Below, in pieces: positions 49,700-60,450 of a stretch of 64,000 nucleotides of DNA. Every line of letters starts with the position of its first letter. Within the stretch, counting starts at the first letter, position 1. This DNA is from Zygnema cylindricum (lineage: Eukaryota; Streptophyta; Zygnematophyceae; Zygnematales; Zygnemataceae). The stretch spans positions 159,261-223,260 of the forward strand of contig JBBHKE010001188.1 in assembly GCA_037447655.1 (NCBI GenBank), in the 5' to 3' direction. The translations under genes were made by a program, and so were the position numbers. The notes under the pieces were generated by a model that worked only from the letters and a program-made list of their open reading frames with translations, ran no database searches and was not told the DNA's origin.

Positions 49700-52590
49700 T
49701 GAATTAAAATTCCGTACATTCCATATGCTGCATCGTTTTCATAGCGCATTCATATAATTTTTCTGTGGCAACTTTTACAGATTCCCGCTTCGTTTTTGAG
49801 ATTTTACAAAAGGTGAGATTCGAAATTTAAAACCAAATATAAAATCTAAATTTTCAACCCACCCTCCTTTCATAATGGATTGCCTTGTTTTTTTTACCTC
49901 TCACTTTTTCTAATTTTCTCATATATATTGCACTCGTGGAAGAAGCTTCGAGCGGAGATAACAACACCACGGGCGGAGATGTGGGGACTCAGTCTACAGC
50001 TATCAACCCGCAGGTGTTCAGCCGGAAAAAACAACATGATACAACCAAAAGTGACGAATAATCACCTGGATGATCTCTGAGGACCGGGCGAACGGATAAA
50101 AAAACCTCATTCTCAAAACTATGAAAAATTTTCTCGAACAGTTTTCGGGAAGTCATTCCTGTAGTAAGTTTTCCTAAAACTCTCCTCCCATTTACCTCAT
50201 CAACCCATGAAATAAAGATAAAAAAAAAGATAAAAAAGAAGATAAATGAAATGTTGTTTTCTTTTTTGATCCATTTATTTTTTTATCTTCTTTTTTTTAT
50301 TTGTTTTATTCTAAATTTTTGAATTCTTTGGTTTTCCGAGTACAGTTTACTAAAAAATCAGTTTTATACAAAACAAGAGTTCGAACTAAACATGAGTTAA
50401 TTACATTTGATGTTTAATCATTGGACCAAAAATTGATATGGACTTTCCCTCGTGACTTTCATACGAGGGCAACTTTAAAGAAAATCTATATCCAGAGTGA
50501 CTCCATAAGTTGACAAATGAAATCAACACTAATTATGGAGTGGTGTGGATCCATAAAATAGGATAACTTGAAACTTTGTGGAAGTCGTTTTAGAGGTTTT
50601 TTTGTCATTTTAGAGTTTCCTCCCATCTTCCTCCTCCTCCCTTCTTCCTTCTCCTCCTCCCTCTTTGGCAGATGAATTTCGTATTTGATAAATTTTGGTG
50701 TCTCTAAGATCCAAACTGAAAGTGAAATGAAACTGAAATTGAAATCAAAACTGAAACTGAAAACACTGAAACTCTAACTATTGCCAACTAATACCAGAAG
50801 TAAAACTGCAACTGAAATCAAAACTGAAACTGTAACTGAAATTGAAACTAGAATTGAAACCAAAACCAAAACTGAAACTGGAACCAAGTTTGTGAAACTG
50901 AAATTAAAGCCGAAACTGTAATTGTGGCTATAACGTCAGTTTTTACCCAAGTTGAATGGTGCAAAGGCATTGTAGTACTTTCAATTGTCGATGCAAAAGC
51001 AACGCAACCAAACTCAAAAAACCTGTATAAAGTGTATTACATCCTACTTTGAAAGTTTAAATCGTTGAGAATTAAATGTCTTATTGTTCTATTCGATATC
51101 CTAAATAATAAAAAAAAAGTGGAACCTAAATTTCATCCTCAAGTCCTTTGAGCGTCATTTGTCAATTAACGTGTTTTTTTTGCACTGAATTTTGTCTTTT
51201 TTGTTGTTTTGTCTTTTTTTTATTTATTTTTATTTTTTTTAGTTTCTCTCGTAAGTGATTTTCATTTTTGGTTAGTTTGATTCTGTGCAAGATCTTATAG
51301 CTTTCGTATTTTCTAGTTTCGGTGTTTCCATGGCTTTGGAAACTTTAGCTTCGACGATTGGAGGAACGATTTGCCCAACAGGAATATATAATAACAGTGT
51401 AGGAGTGACGTAGTTTTGTAAGTTTTGTTGAGTGTAGGAGTGACGTAGTTTTGTAGTTTTTGTTGCCTTTGGCTTGTCTTAGTTGTTTATAAAATGTAAG
51501 GAGTGTAACGATTTAGGAGTAAGGAGTTATCATACACTATTAAAGGGGTAATACGTCGCGTAGTGTGTCTCTTACTATAATGTCATTATTTTTGCAAAAA
51601 AAAATTTACTTCATTGTGAAGCATGTATGCCAAAACGATGTATAAAATAACCATTTTATGAAACACGTTTTTGTTTTTCCAATATATGAGTATGAGTGCA
51701 AGGGTGATGGTTCGTCACACTCAATGTGTTACCATGTGTTTGTCATTCACTTATGGGAAACATGATGTCAGAGCAGGTGGACAATATTTTTGTTCTAAGT
51801 TTTAATACACAAACATGTTGTTTTTTACGTCATTAATGTTAGCGACGAGCCCGCTTCATCGCTGCCTAGCAGTGACATGGAATATTTCATTGTAAGTTGT
51901 TCAGCCTTGACAGTTTCTCGTCGCCCGTAGGTTTACGGCGATGACATTGCCTCATAGCCAAAGGATTTTCCACGATGACACAACGTACATATTGGTTTTT
52001 GGTTAAATGTCAATATTGCCTTATTGTTGTTAAGCGACAACACATTCTCGTCGCCGGTTGGTCTTCCAGTGAAAGACAATGCTGAAGTCAGCTGTTTGGA
52101 CAACGATGACAATGAACTATCGCTGGATTATATTAAAAACAAATTCATCATTCCATAGCAGTCGCAAACACGTAAAAAACAAAATCATTTGGTAAAAAAC
52201 AAAAAAACACATATATAAAAAAAAAAGCATTAACATCCCCATTGAAGTATTATTCGCGTACAAATATTTAACATAATAAATATTTCATCACAATCATTTA
52301 TTATTTATGTGAAAAATGACAATTATTGCTCCAAAAAATTAACACTATTTTACACACTCTGAATCAGAATATAGGCTTTGAACTTCGGAAAACTACTCTA
52401 CCTTTCCACTTTCTTATGAATCTTATCTCTATTCTCTCCTTTGTATTCCCTTTTAATTCAAATGATTTCACTATCATCTTTTAGGGCAGGAAAAATATAA
52501 AGTCCACTCTAATATGCTATCGGAAATAAATCAAGCATATAAACAATAAAAACAATAGCTGTACTTAAACTGACTCCCGGTCCCTATCTC
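49700..52590. other. Unassigned interior of the 5.7-kb element
   Basis: No gene recognised. Contains T-rich runs, a degenerate AAACTGAAACTG-like hexamer tract at about 50,715-50,935 and a 33-base tandem duplication (GTAGGAGTGACGTAGTTTTG) at about 51,400-51,460. Confidence 0.5.
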
Positions 52591-52709
52591 AAAACTAATG
52601 ATTTTTGTTTATCGCCTACTTTTGTTCGTCAGCTGTCGTACTTCGAATCCAGTACATGTTCCCATGCCTCCCTTAAAAAAATTTATGTCGATTGATAAGA
52701 AAAACAAAA

Positions 52710-53850
52710 TAATATTCCATGGCATCGTTCACCAGTGGCACGATGTCCGTCCTCCGTATGGCCCGGAACGCACGGTTAACCGACAAAGGTTCCGCGTTTT
52801 GCTGTTGGCCGCAACCACGGTCGCTCGCCTCTAGATCCCCGCTGTGTTGATAAGCATGTATTCCTACCATCAAAAAGGTAAAATAGGCAAAATTGATAAA
52901 TGTGTATTCCAAAAATCAAGATGGTGAAATGGGCAAAATTGATAAGAGTATATTTTGGGGGTCGTATTGGTAAAATGGACAAAAAATCATAATTGGGCAC
53001 TTTTTTTATGAAAATGATAACAAATCCTAAAAAAGACAAATGGGGATACTTGTAATCAAAATGGCAACATGGGGGGAACTTGATAGGTGCACACTAGAGT
53101 GGTCAAAATGATAAAAATGCGAAAAATGGTAGTTTTTCTTCCGCAAAAGGAGACTTTTGACGACTCTCAGAGTTAGTCAAATTGACTTTTTCTGCCAACT
53201 CATTTTTTCACATTTTTTTCTCATCTTGTTACAGGCAAGAGGATGATTTTCAAAACAGACATGACATCATTAAAAAATATAAACAAAAAAACATATATAA
53301 CATGTGACGTTTAGTGTATTCAAAAAAATAGGACAATGTCGATACATAAAAAAAGCTTGAGAACTTACTAGCAAATACACTGTTTTTATTTGAGGGAGAT
53401 AAAAGCGAGCAACTTTTCCCTTTCACCAAAAAAAAACATCCTTCAATCACACAGCATAGATATTCCAAAACTTTCCATATACCTACAGTTGATGAGTCTT
53501 CCTCAAATTTTCGAGGCATTGAATTTTTTTACTGTTATAATCTTTTCTTACCTTTCAATCGGGGCCCACAAAGTCGGAATGAATGACATCTCTTGTGGTT
53601 CCGCTCAAACCCTAACAATGGACCTTTATTCCCCAATTAATGCATTTAAACTACTACTTTTTCCCACATTTGGTCTTCCGGTAAAAGCAATCGCCAATGG
53701 TCAATTTTCCTCATCGCCCTCGCCAAAAAAAAAACCTACAAGTCCCCTAAATACGAACGATCTTGCCACGTCATCGATGGTGGAGTTGGCGGCAGCAAAA
53801 TGTTCGCCATTTCGTCCTGTAAAATTCAAATACGTAAGAATATCACGTGA
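52710..53850 (-). pseudogene. Fragment of a Der/EngA-type GTPase gene
   Basis: Minus-strand pieces collinear with the second GTPase domain of plastid Der (EngA), a ribosome-biogenesis GTPase. First comes a stretch ending DEENWPLAIAF, then the P-loop segment GRPNVGKSSSLNALIGE (about 53,633-53,683). A stop and frameshift follow, then SGTTRDVIHSDFVG, the switch I region, at about 53,555-53,600. About 750 bases further on is NAEPLSVNRAFRAIRRTDIV (about 52,740-52,800), matching the Der segment that follows the G3 motif. The gap, without G3, looks like intron or decayed sequence. The frame is broken and both protein ends are missing, so this is not functional. It lies wholly inside the TA-flanked element, suggesting gene capture. 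Confidence 0.8.
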
Positions 53851-55145
53851 AAGCAGATGATGACGTGGGCGGAGTATAATCCATGTCGGTGAAAAAGGAG
53901 GCGGGATTTTCACTGATCCCTGTTCCAAAAATGTTGAACAAACTTTCAGGATGGTGGCGCAGTCGTCAGATTCCACACCGAACCCTAAAAGGAAAGAGTG
54001 GCTGTGATTGGTCCAAGAGGATTTTATTTTGTGAGGTTTGTCCGCATTTGGCGTGACCTTATGCCACATATCACCCACTCCAAATATTGTATGTTTACTC
54101 TTTTTTTGTATATTTTGTTACTCTAATTCATGTCCAAGTATGTTAAAAAACCCATATAAGAGTTAAAAGTTACTCCTTTTAAGGACATTTCGGTAAAATT
54201 TACGCTAAAACAGACGCGATCCTATATTAAAATATAATTTTATAAAATTGGTGCGGAGTTCCCTATTCTAACTAAATACGCGGAACGTCAACGGCAGTTA
54301 CAAAGTTATTATATAAATAAACGCAAACACGTGTTGTCGCCGTTATCCTATAAACTTGTAACGTGTAACTTAAGGTTAATGTTCTCACTGGCGACGATGT
54401 TGTCGACGGATGAAAGATATGCGAACGAATTTTTTTCGATGTGATTGAGTCTTTTTGTTTATTGCGACTCCACGTGCGACCGTGGGTCTATTAAATCGGT
54501 ATTTGTACCTTTTTATTTCAAAAAGTACAACATTGCACGGTTCGACGTCGTCCGTACTCTACACTATTTAAAAATAACCAATATTAAAAAAAAATACGCT
54601 AATTAAACCTCACCTAAATTATAATAATGAAAAAGATAGAATCGATTACTCTATTTGATGTGATATAGTCGAAATTTCGAGCGACGGAATTAGAGTAATT
54701 TACTCCAATTACGATTCGCGGTGTATAGTTCGCAGAAAAACGTCCCTCGTGTCGGTGCCATAGAAGATTTCGTAGGTCCTAAAGGTTTCGCCAGCTGTAC
54801 TCTGACATCTAAGGATAACGGTAAGGGGGCTCTTCGTTAAACTAAGAGCCCCCCGGTCAAATGTCCCATTGAAAAATGCTAACGGACTCTCGAGCACGAT
54901 TCTTCCCAGTCAAGAAATCCGAGTTCACTTCTTGGCAGAGGTCGCAAAAGTCAAAATTTTTGGATAACTGAAACCGAACGTTTTTTTTTTTCAAAATCTG
55001 AGTACCCGACGCCCGACCGGGTTATGTCATGCTCCAAAATTGTTAACCGTTAACCGAAACGCGTTTACGAAAAAAAAAGTTAACCGAAACTCGATTTATC
55101 GCGACTACCCGTACTCGCCCGTACCCGAATAAGTACAAAATTAGT

Positions 55146-55315
55146 GGTGTATCTCCCTTACGGGGTGTCCCCATGTTTTAATGTATATACTTTTCTCTGA
55201 CTTTTTGCCCTAAAATTCAGGGTTCTTTGACAAAAACTTCAACCGTACCAGAAAATCATTTTTATCAACGTAGAGTGAACGTCAATTCATACTTTGAATG
55301 TACGGCGTGTTTTTC
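55146..55315 (+). repeat. Dispersed repeat shared with 11,340-11,505
   Basis: Counterpart, in opposite orientation, of the repeat beside LTR4. It begins just after the hAT left-end segment. Confidence 0.6.
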
Positions 55316-55741
55316 GTTATGTGAACTCATTTTGGCGTTTTCCCCTTTTCGACCCTCGGGCAAGAGAATCCAGCCCAAAAAAGAACTTCATCCAAAATCA
55401 CCTCGAGGGGGTGTTTCTAGTTAAAATACCGCCCAAACAGCGAATGAAAAATGACCAACACACGCGTCACGGGAGCGGGAAAATTTTAGGGCAAAGGAGA
55501 GTCCTCGCTATTTTTCTCCGTGCCCGTCACGCACATGTACGGAAAAAAATTTGCAGGGGTCTCGAACCTCCACTTTCATTCATGGGTCCTTTTCAAAATT
55601 TGCGCCGTCGTCGCCTCTCCCCTCACCCTTTCACAGTATCGCTTGTATCTCACACTTTTTAGAATGAGACACGACAATATTAATATAAAATGAAAGATCT
55701 CTAATTTTTATTTTATTTGACAAATTTTAGGTTTTATTTTA

Positions 55742-56763
55742 GGGAATTGATCATGACAGTGACTGTTTTGGTTGCGCACAGTCACTTACGTCACTTTGTC
55801 AACAATTGTACGTTTGAATTACATATCGGTACAAATAAAGTACCGTTGAGTAAAATTTTGACGGTCAATCGGTTGAACAACTTTGACTTTCAAAATATTG
55901 TTTCAACCGCTTAAAATTTGGCCGCGCTTGAGGACGTCGACCGTCATAGTAAAATTAGCAATTCACACGGTCGGCGAACGTTTACGGTAACAAAACCGCG
56001 GCAACCACATGTAAATAAATTGGTTGCACACAGTCAATTTTTGTCTTTACGTGAACTCCACAGTGAGAGCACTTAGCCGCAAAATTGAAATTTAATCGTC
56101 TAAGCGTTACATTGAACTTAGACGCAAATTGAAACGAAACCTCTTTAAACTAAAGTATTATAAGTCTTGTACGAAAATATTAAACCGCACGAAATGAAAT
56201 AAACTTTGTACACTATAATAAAATGAACCGGCGTAAAAATATCAATTGAAATTAAATGAAAAAAATGCGCGTCGTCACGCGCGGCGAAATCGAGCCACAC
56301 TTTCTACGATTTAACATTCTTACATTGACAACAAAATTTCGTTTCGTGCGTTTTAATGTTTCCGTACAAAACTTACAGTAGTTCAGTTTAGTTTAAACTT
56401 TAAAGAGGTTTTGTTTCAATTTGCGTCTAAGTTCAATGTAACGCTTAGACGATTAAATTTCAATTTTGCGGCTAAGTGCTCTCACCGTGGAGCTCATGTA
56501 AAGACAAAAAGTGACTGTTGTAAACGTTCGCCGGCCTTGTGAATTACTAATTTTATTATGACGGTCGACGTCTGCAAGCGCGGCCAAATTTTAAGCGGTT
56601 GAAACAATATTTTGAAAGTCAAAGTTGTCCAACCGATTGACCGTCCAAATTTTACTCAACGGTACTTTATTTGTACCAATATGTACTTCAAACGTACATT
56701 TTTTGACAAAGTGACGTAAGTGACTGTGCGCAACCAAAACAGTCACTGTCATGATCAATTCCC
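55742..56763. repeat. Long near-perfect inverted repeat (hairpin)
   Basis: The left arm 55,742-56,150 and right arm about 56,392-56,763 are reverse complements over about 370 bases with few mismatches, separated by about 240 bases. The left arm has one extra segment of about 45 bases (near 55,985-56,030). Outer ends read GGGAATTGATCATGACAGTG on the left and its inverse on the right. A transcript would fold into a long double-stranded stem. No protein is encoded. Confidence 0.9.
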
Positions 56764-57090
56764 TTTTTTTAATGACAAATCGAGTGATAAAAGTCGAAAA
56801 AACGAAATCGGGAAACCATGGCGGGAAGTTCTTGAATCAGTGACGTCGACGTTGTCACAAATGAGCATGACGTCACAATGTCACCAAACCCTTAACATCT
56901 ACAATTTCACAAAAATCTAGACGTCTACCAATGTCGCTATTTTTGTTGGCGTCACTAATCGTCGGAAGTTTCGTAGTCGCCTTCAATCATCACAAGATGT
57001 ACCTAGGTCTACAACCGTCACATGTCAAAGTTCCGATTTAATTTGTGCACATTGGGACGCTCTTCATAGTAGTACGGTGAATCTTCACTA

Positions 57091-58607
57091 CACCGCGAAT
57101 CGTAAGTAGTAGTGTTGTGTATCGGTAAGGATTTGCCGATAACCGATATGGGCTTTTTTTCGGGTATCCGATAATCGATATATTGGTACGATATATCGAC
57201 ATCGGTCTTATCGCCGATAAGTAGCCGATAATATCGTGTACTAATCGGCGATAATGCCGATAGCGATAACTATCGGCGATAACTGTACGGACTGTACAGA
57301 TAAATGTACGGCCTGTACACTCAACTGTACGTCTTATTCCCCGGACGTGTACAAGCACAGAAAGTACAGTAGCCGCCATGAGATCTGTACGGTTTTGATA
57401 CGGATCCTGTAAAAATGATGTACCTTTCACATCCGACGCCATGGCTTTGTCCCTTTATTCCTTAAGATCCACCGTGGACCTGCCACGTGTCAATCTGTCG
57501 GCTTTTTTGGCAAAAGCTGCCAAAAGAGCCATTCGGGGATGCCGGCGCTCACGCTGGCCCGTCCGCTCGTGTTTTCTCATTCCAAGTCGTCCGTTCGATT
57601 CCGGCGGCGCGCAGAATGTTGTTTTGCGTCCGCTGTACTTTTGTGTCCGCCGTCATTTTCCAGTTCCATGTTCACCAGTTTTTTAGTAAAATTCCGTGCG
57701 TCGCCGTAAAATTTTTGTTCAGTTAACCGGCCAACGTTTATTTGCTGCGCTGCCCGTAATAAATCGCAGTTAAACGGTAACGGAATAGGTTTTTATACGT
57801 GGCATGCCACGCTATATAAAGTCAATAAAATAATAGAGAATGTTATAAAGTACTATTGTATGCATACTATATATTTTTTAAGTTATCGCCGATATGGAAT
57901 TTGTTGGTCCCAGACCAATATATCGGAACCTCTGACCGTTCGATAACCGATAACTATCGGTATCGGTGTTATCGCGATAAGTTTTTTACCGATACACAAC
58001 ACTAGTAATTAGAGTAAATAAAAAATTAGAGTAAAAAAACAGAAAAAAACAATTAGTTATGAACACTAATTTGTGTGATATAACTTTTTCACAGAGGAAG
58101 TTTACTCTAATTTATTTAAGTACTCTATATTGGGTTATGTCGGCATTAATTATCCTCGCTGGAATTATAAACACTAAATTACGTGGAATTACATAATCTG
58201 TCAGTCCGTATAATTTTGACGTCATTATGACGCTAGTACTATTTGTCGCGCTGAATGTCAGTTAATGTTCACACTGACGACGATGCTGTCGACGGACGAG
58301 AGTTATGCGAACGACTTTTTTTCGATGTGATTGATTTTTTGTTAAGTGCGATTTCACGTGCGAGCGCGATTCTATTAAATCATTATTTGTACCTTTTTAC
58401 TTATAAAAGTACAATTATGCACGGTCGGACGTCGTCCGTACTCCACACTATTTAAAACGAACCTATATTAAATTTTTTCACGCTAATTAAACTTTACCTT
58501 AAATAGTATAATGAAAAATTTAGAATCATTTACTCTATTTAAGGTGATAGAGTCGAAATTTAGGGCGACCAAATTAGCGTTATTTACTCTAATTACGATT
58601 CGCGGTG
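57091..58607. mobile_element. TA-MITE M6 interrupted by hAT MITE N2
   Basis: Termini CACCGCGAATCGTAA and TTACGATTCGCGGTG, bounded by TA (57,089-57,090 and 58,608-58,609). Without the nested 895-bp element and one 8-bp target copy it is about 614 bp. It lies within hAT element B and is homologous end to end with the outer parts of the 5.7-kb element at 48,989-54,723. Confidence 0.88.
57110..58004. mobile_element. hAT-type MITE N2 nested in M6
   Basis: An 895-bp element with ends TAGTGTTGTGTATCGGTAA and TTACCGATACACAACACTA. Its 8-bp flanks GTAAGTAG (57,102-57,109) and GTAATTAG (58,005-58,012) differ at one base. The right copy matches the uninterrupted sequence in the sister element at 48,989 onward. 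The interior has TATCGGCGATAA-like palindromes near both ends. Open frames at 57,038-57,726 fall partly in it and are not genes. Confidence 0.88.
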
Positions 58608-58869
58608 TACAGTCCAAAATACTTCCCTTCCACGATACCAAGAGTACAAAGTACAATAATGTTGGATAGTATCGACAATACAAAACCTTCAAATTATTTC
58701 GTTTTTTGCTTACCCAACCTTAACCATTTTTTTTTTTCGTGAATCACCCACCCGAATCCGCCCAACCCCCCAAATTTGGTAACCGAATCCGTTCCGGATC
58801 CGAAGCGGGCGGTAGGTTAACGGTCGGTTACGGTTTCGGTTAACCGTTTGCGACCTTTGCCGTATTGTA

Positions 58870-60430
58870 CTGTAGTCAGCTAGGTGAACGGCAATATATT
58901 GCTATATCGACATGATATTACTAGCCGATGCGAAAATTTTTGGAGGGAGGGAGGGAGCCAACTGTGTCGTTGACTGAGGCGTCTTGTCAATTCAGTGAAG
59001 AGCTCTGTAAAGAAAAAGCCTTCTTCCATACTATAAATATTGTCCGAATGTGCTCTATGATGATTGTTGTTAGTGAGGTGAGCCTGGATCCTGTTCAGAT
59101 CCAACCCGACGTACTGTATCGTTGGGTTCTATCCAAGTTTATTGATTTGGATACTACTTTTGCACAAAAGTACAGAAAAAAAAACACGTCATGTAGTAGA
59201 CTAGTACTGTAGTTCAATCAGTCGAAAATATTTGTCCATTTTAGAAATAGACCGTGATTGGCATTGACGTCTGTACTTTTGTGTAAGGTTTTTTTTTGAC
59301 TCCCTGGTAAACAACTGAATTCTATGATGTAAAGAATACTCTGTCAGCTTTCTCGCAGTGATATTTAGAGAAAAACAAAGAACCACTGCAAATTAATGTG
59401 TTTCAAATCACAAAAATTACTATCCTTCATAGTCTGGAATGTGCCAAACAGTGATCTTGAAACCAAAATCCATATATATAGGACGGTATTAAAAACAATT
59501 TATGGCCTGTTTCAAAGTGTAGCTTTCCAATAATCACTATCTGAATGAAAAATGTTTCAACCGTACCACAATCCACCGCACAGCTCAAAATACCGTTGAA
59601 AAGTCCAATTTGTTAACTAGAGTTGTTATTTTGAACCATTAAGCTCAAAAAAGACGGTTTTGTATTTCCTTAAAAAGTTTACTAAAACCTTCATTGCGAT
59701 CACCCATTTTGCCCGGTGGAAAAATGGTCAACAAAATAGTTCCTGAATACAAAAAAAAAATGGAGAGGAATAGGTCAAAACTTTGGCATTTGCTCCATGA
59801 ACTACACCGTGAATGCCTATTAGGGCTAATAACAACAATAATTCCATCCCATTTTTTTTGTACTCGAAACAATAAACAGCATTATCAATACTGATTGTTT
59901 TTTCTTAGCGATAATTCTTTTTGCGGTCGCGAATTGTCCACGTCATGTGGACCGAAAATCAGAATTATTAACACTAAAATAGCCCTTAAATTAATTATAT
60001 CTTAACTTCAATGGCAATTCAGTAGCAATAATTGGCGTATTGCAGTCCGGAAACAGTTTTTGTACTTCCATCACGAATTTGTGAACAATATTTTGAAGAA
60101 AAAATAGCAAAATCCTGTACAGATCAATTAGCGACATTAACAAAACAGAGTCTCCATTTTATGAGACGACAGTATAACCAATTGCCTAAAAAAGAAAAGA
60201 GGCTATACCATGAAAGAGGCAACAACATCTTTGCTCATATTATTGCTCTGGTTTCTTAGATTTGGTCTCTTATGAATCTGAATCTGAGAAGGCAGGGACA
60301 TACTTTACCACTTCTTCCAATTCCTTCTCATTGTTATGAGAAAAAGAATGATTTTTGGGAACTTCTGGAAGCTTCTGGAACCGTTGGATCTTCCACGTCT
60401 GAAGAATCTCTAAAAAAAAAAAAAAATCTT
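58870..60430. other. Unassigned spacer
   Basis: No gene, RNA or transposon end recognised. A weak MITE-like left end (ACACCGTGAATGCCTATTAG) occurs at about 59,804 without a matching right end. Confidence 0.45.
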
Positions 60431-60450
60431 TCAAACTGAGGACTTCCATC

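Larger units (their letters stand above)
48989..54723. mobile_element. 5.7-kb TA-flanked element carrying a GTPase gene fragment
   Basis: The left end CACCGCGAATCGTAATTAG and right end AATTACGATTCGCGGTG are bounded by TA (48,987-48,988 and 54,724-54,725). The outer parts, 48,989-49,256 and about 54,384-54,723, match the contiguous 625-bp element M6 (57,091-58,607 without its insertion) across its whole length. The middle 5.1 kb is extra. GTTA occurs at both junctions, so the middle may be a later insertion with a 4-bp duplication. Alternatively the 5.7-kb form is the parent and M6 a deletion derivative. No transposase frame was seen. The middle contains a Der-like GTPase fragment at 52,710-53,850. 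Confidence 0.7.
54936..58859. mobile_element. hAT-type element B (3.9 kb, composite)
   Basis: The left end CAGAGGTCGCAAAAG matches element A for about 200 bases. The right end TTTGCGACCTTTG, preceded by a GGTTAACGGTCGGTTACGG-like cluster, matches A's right end for about 240 bases with one change in the terminal repeat. The 8-bp flanks (CTTCTTGG and CCGTATTG) do not match. Inside are a dispersed repeat, a large hairpin and MITE M6 with its own insertion. No transposase. Confidence 0.75.

Noticed and set aside
53390-53860. 156-codon plus-strand frame
   Set aside because: Runs antisense to the Der-like GTPase fragment, whose P-loop and switch I wording is on the minus strand.
54928-58867. 8-bp target duplication for hAT element B
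   Set aside because: Flanks CTTCTTGG and CCGTATTG do not match, so I do not claim one.
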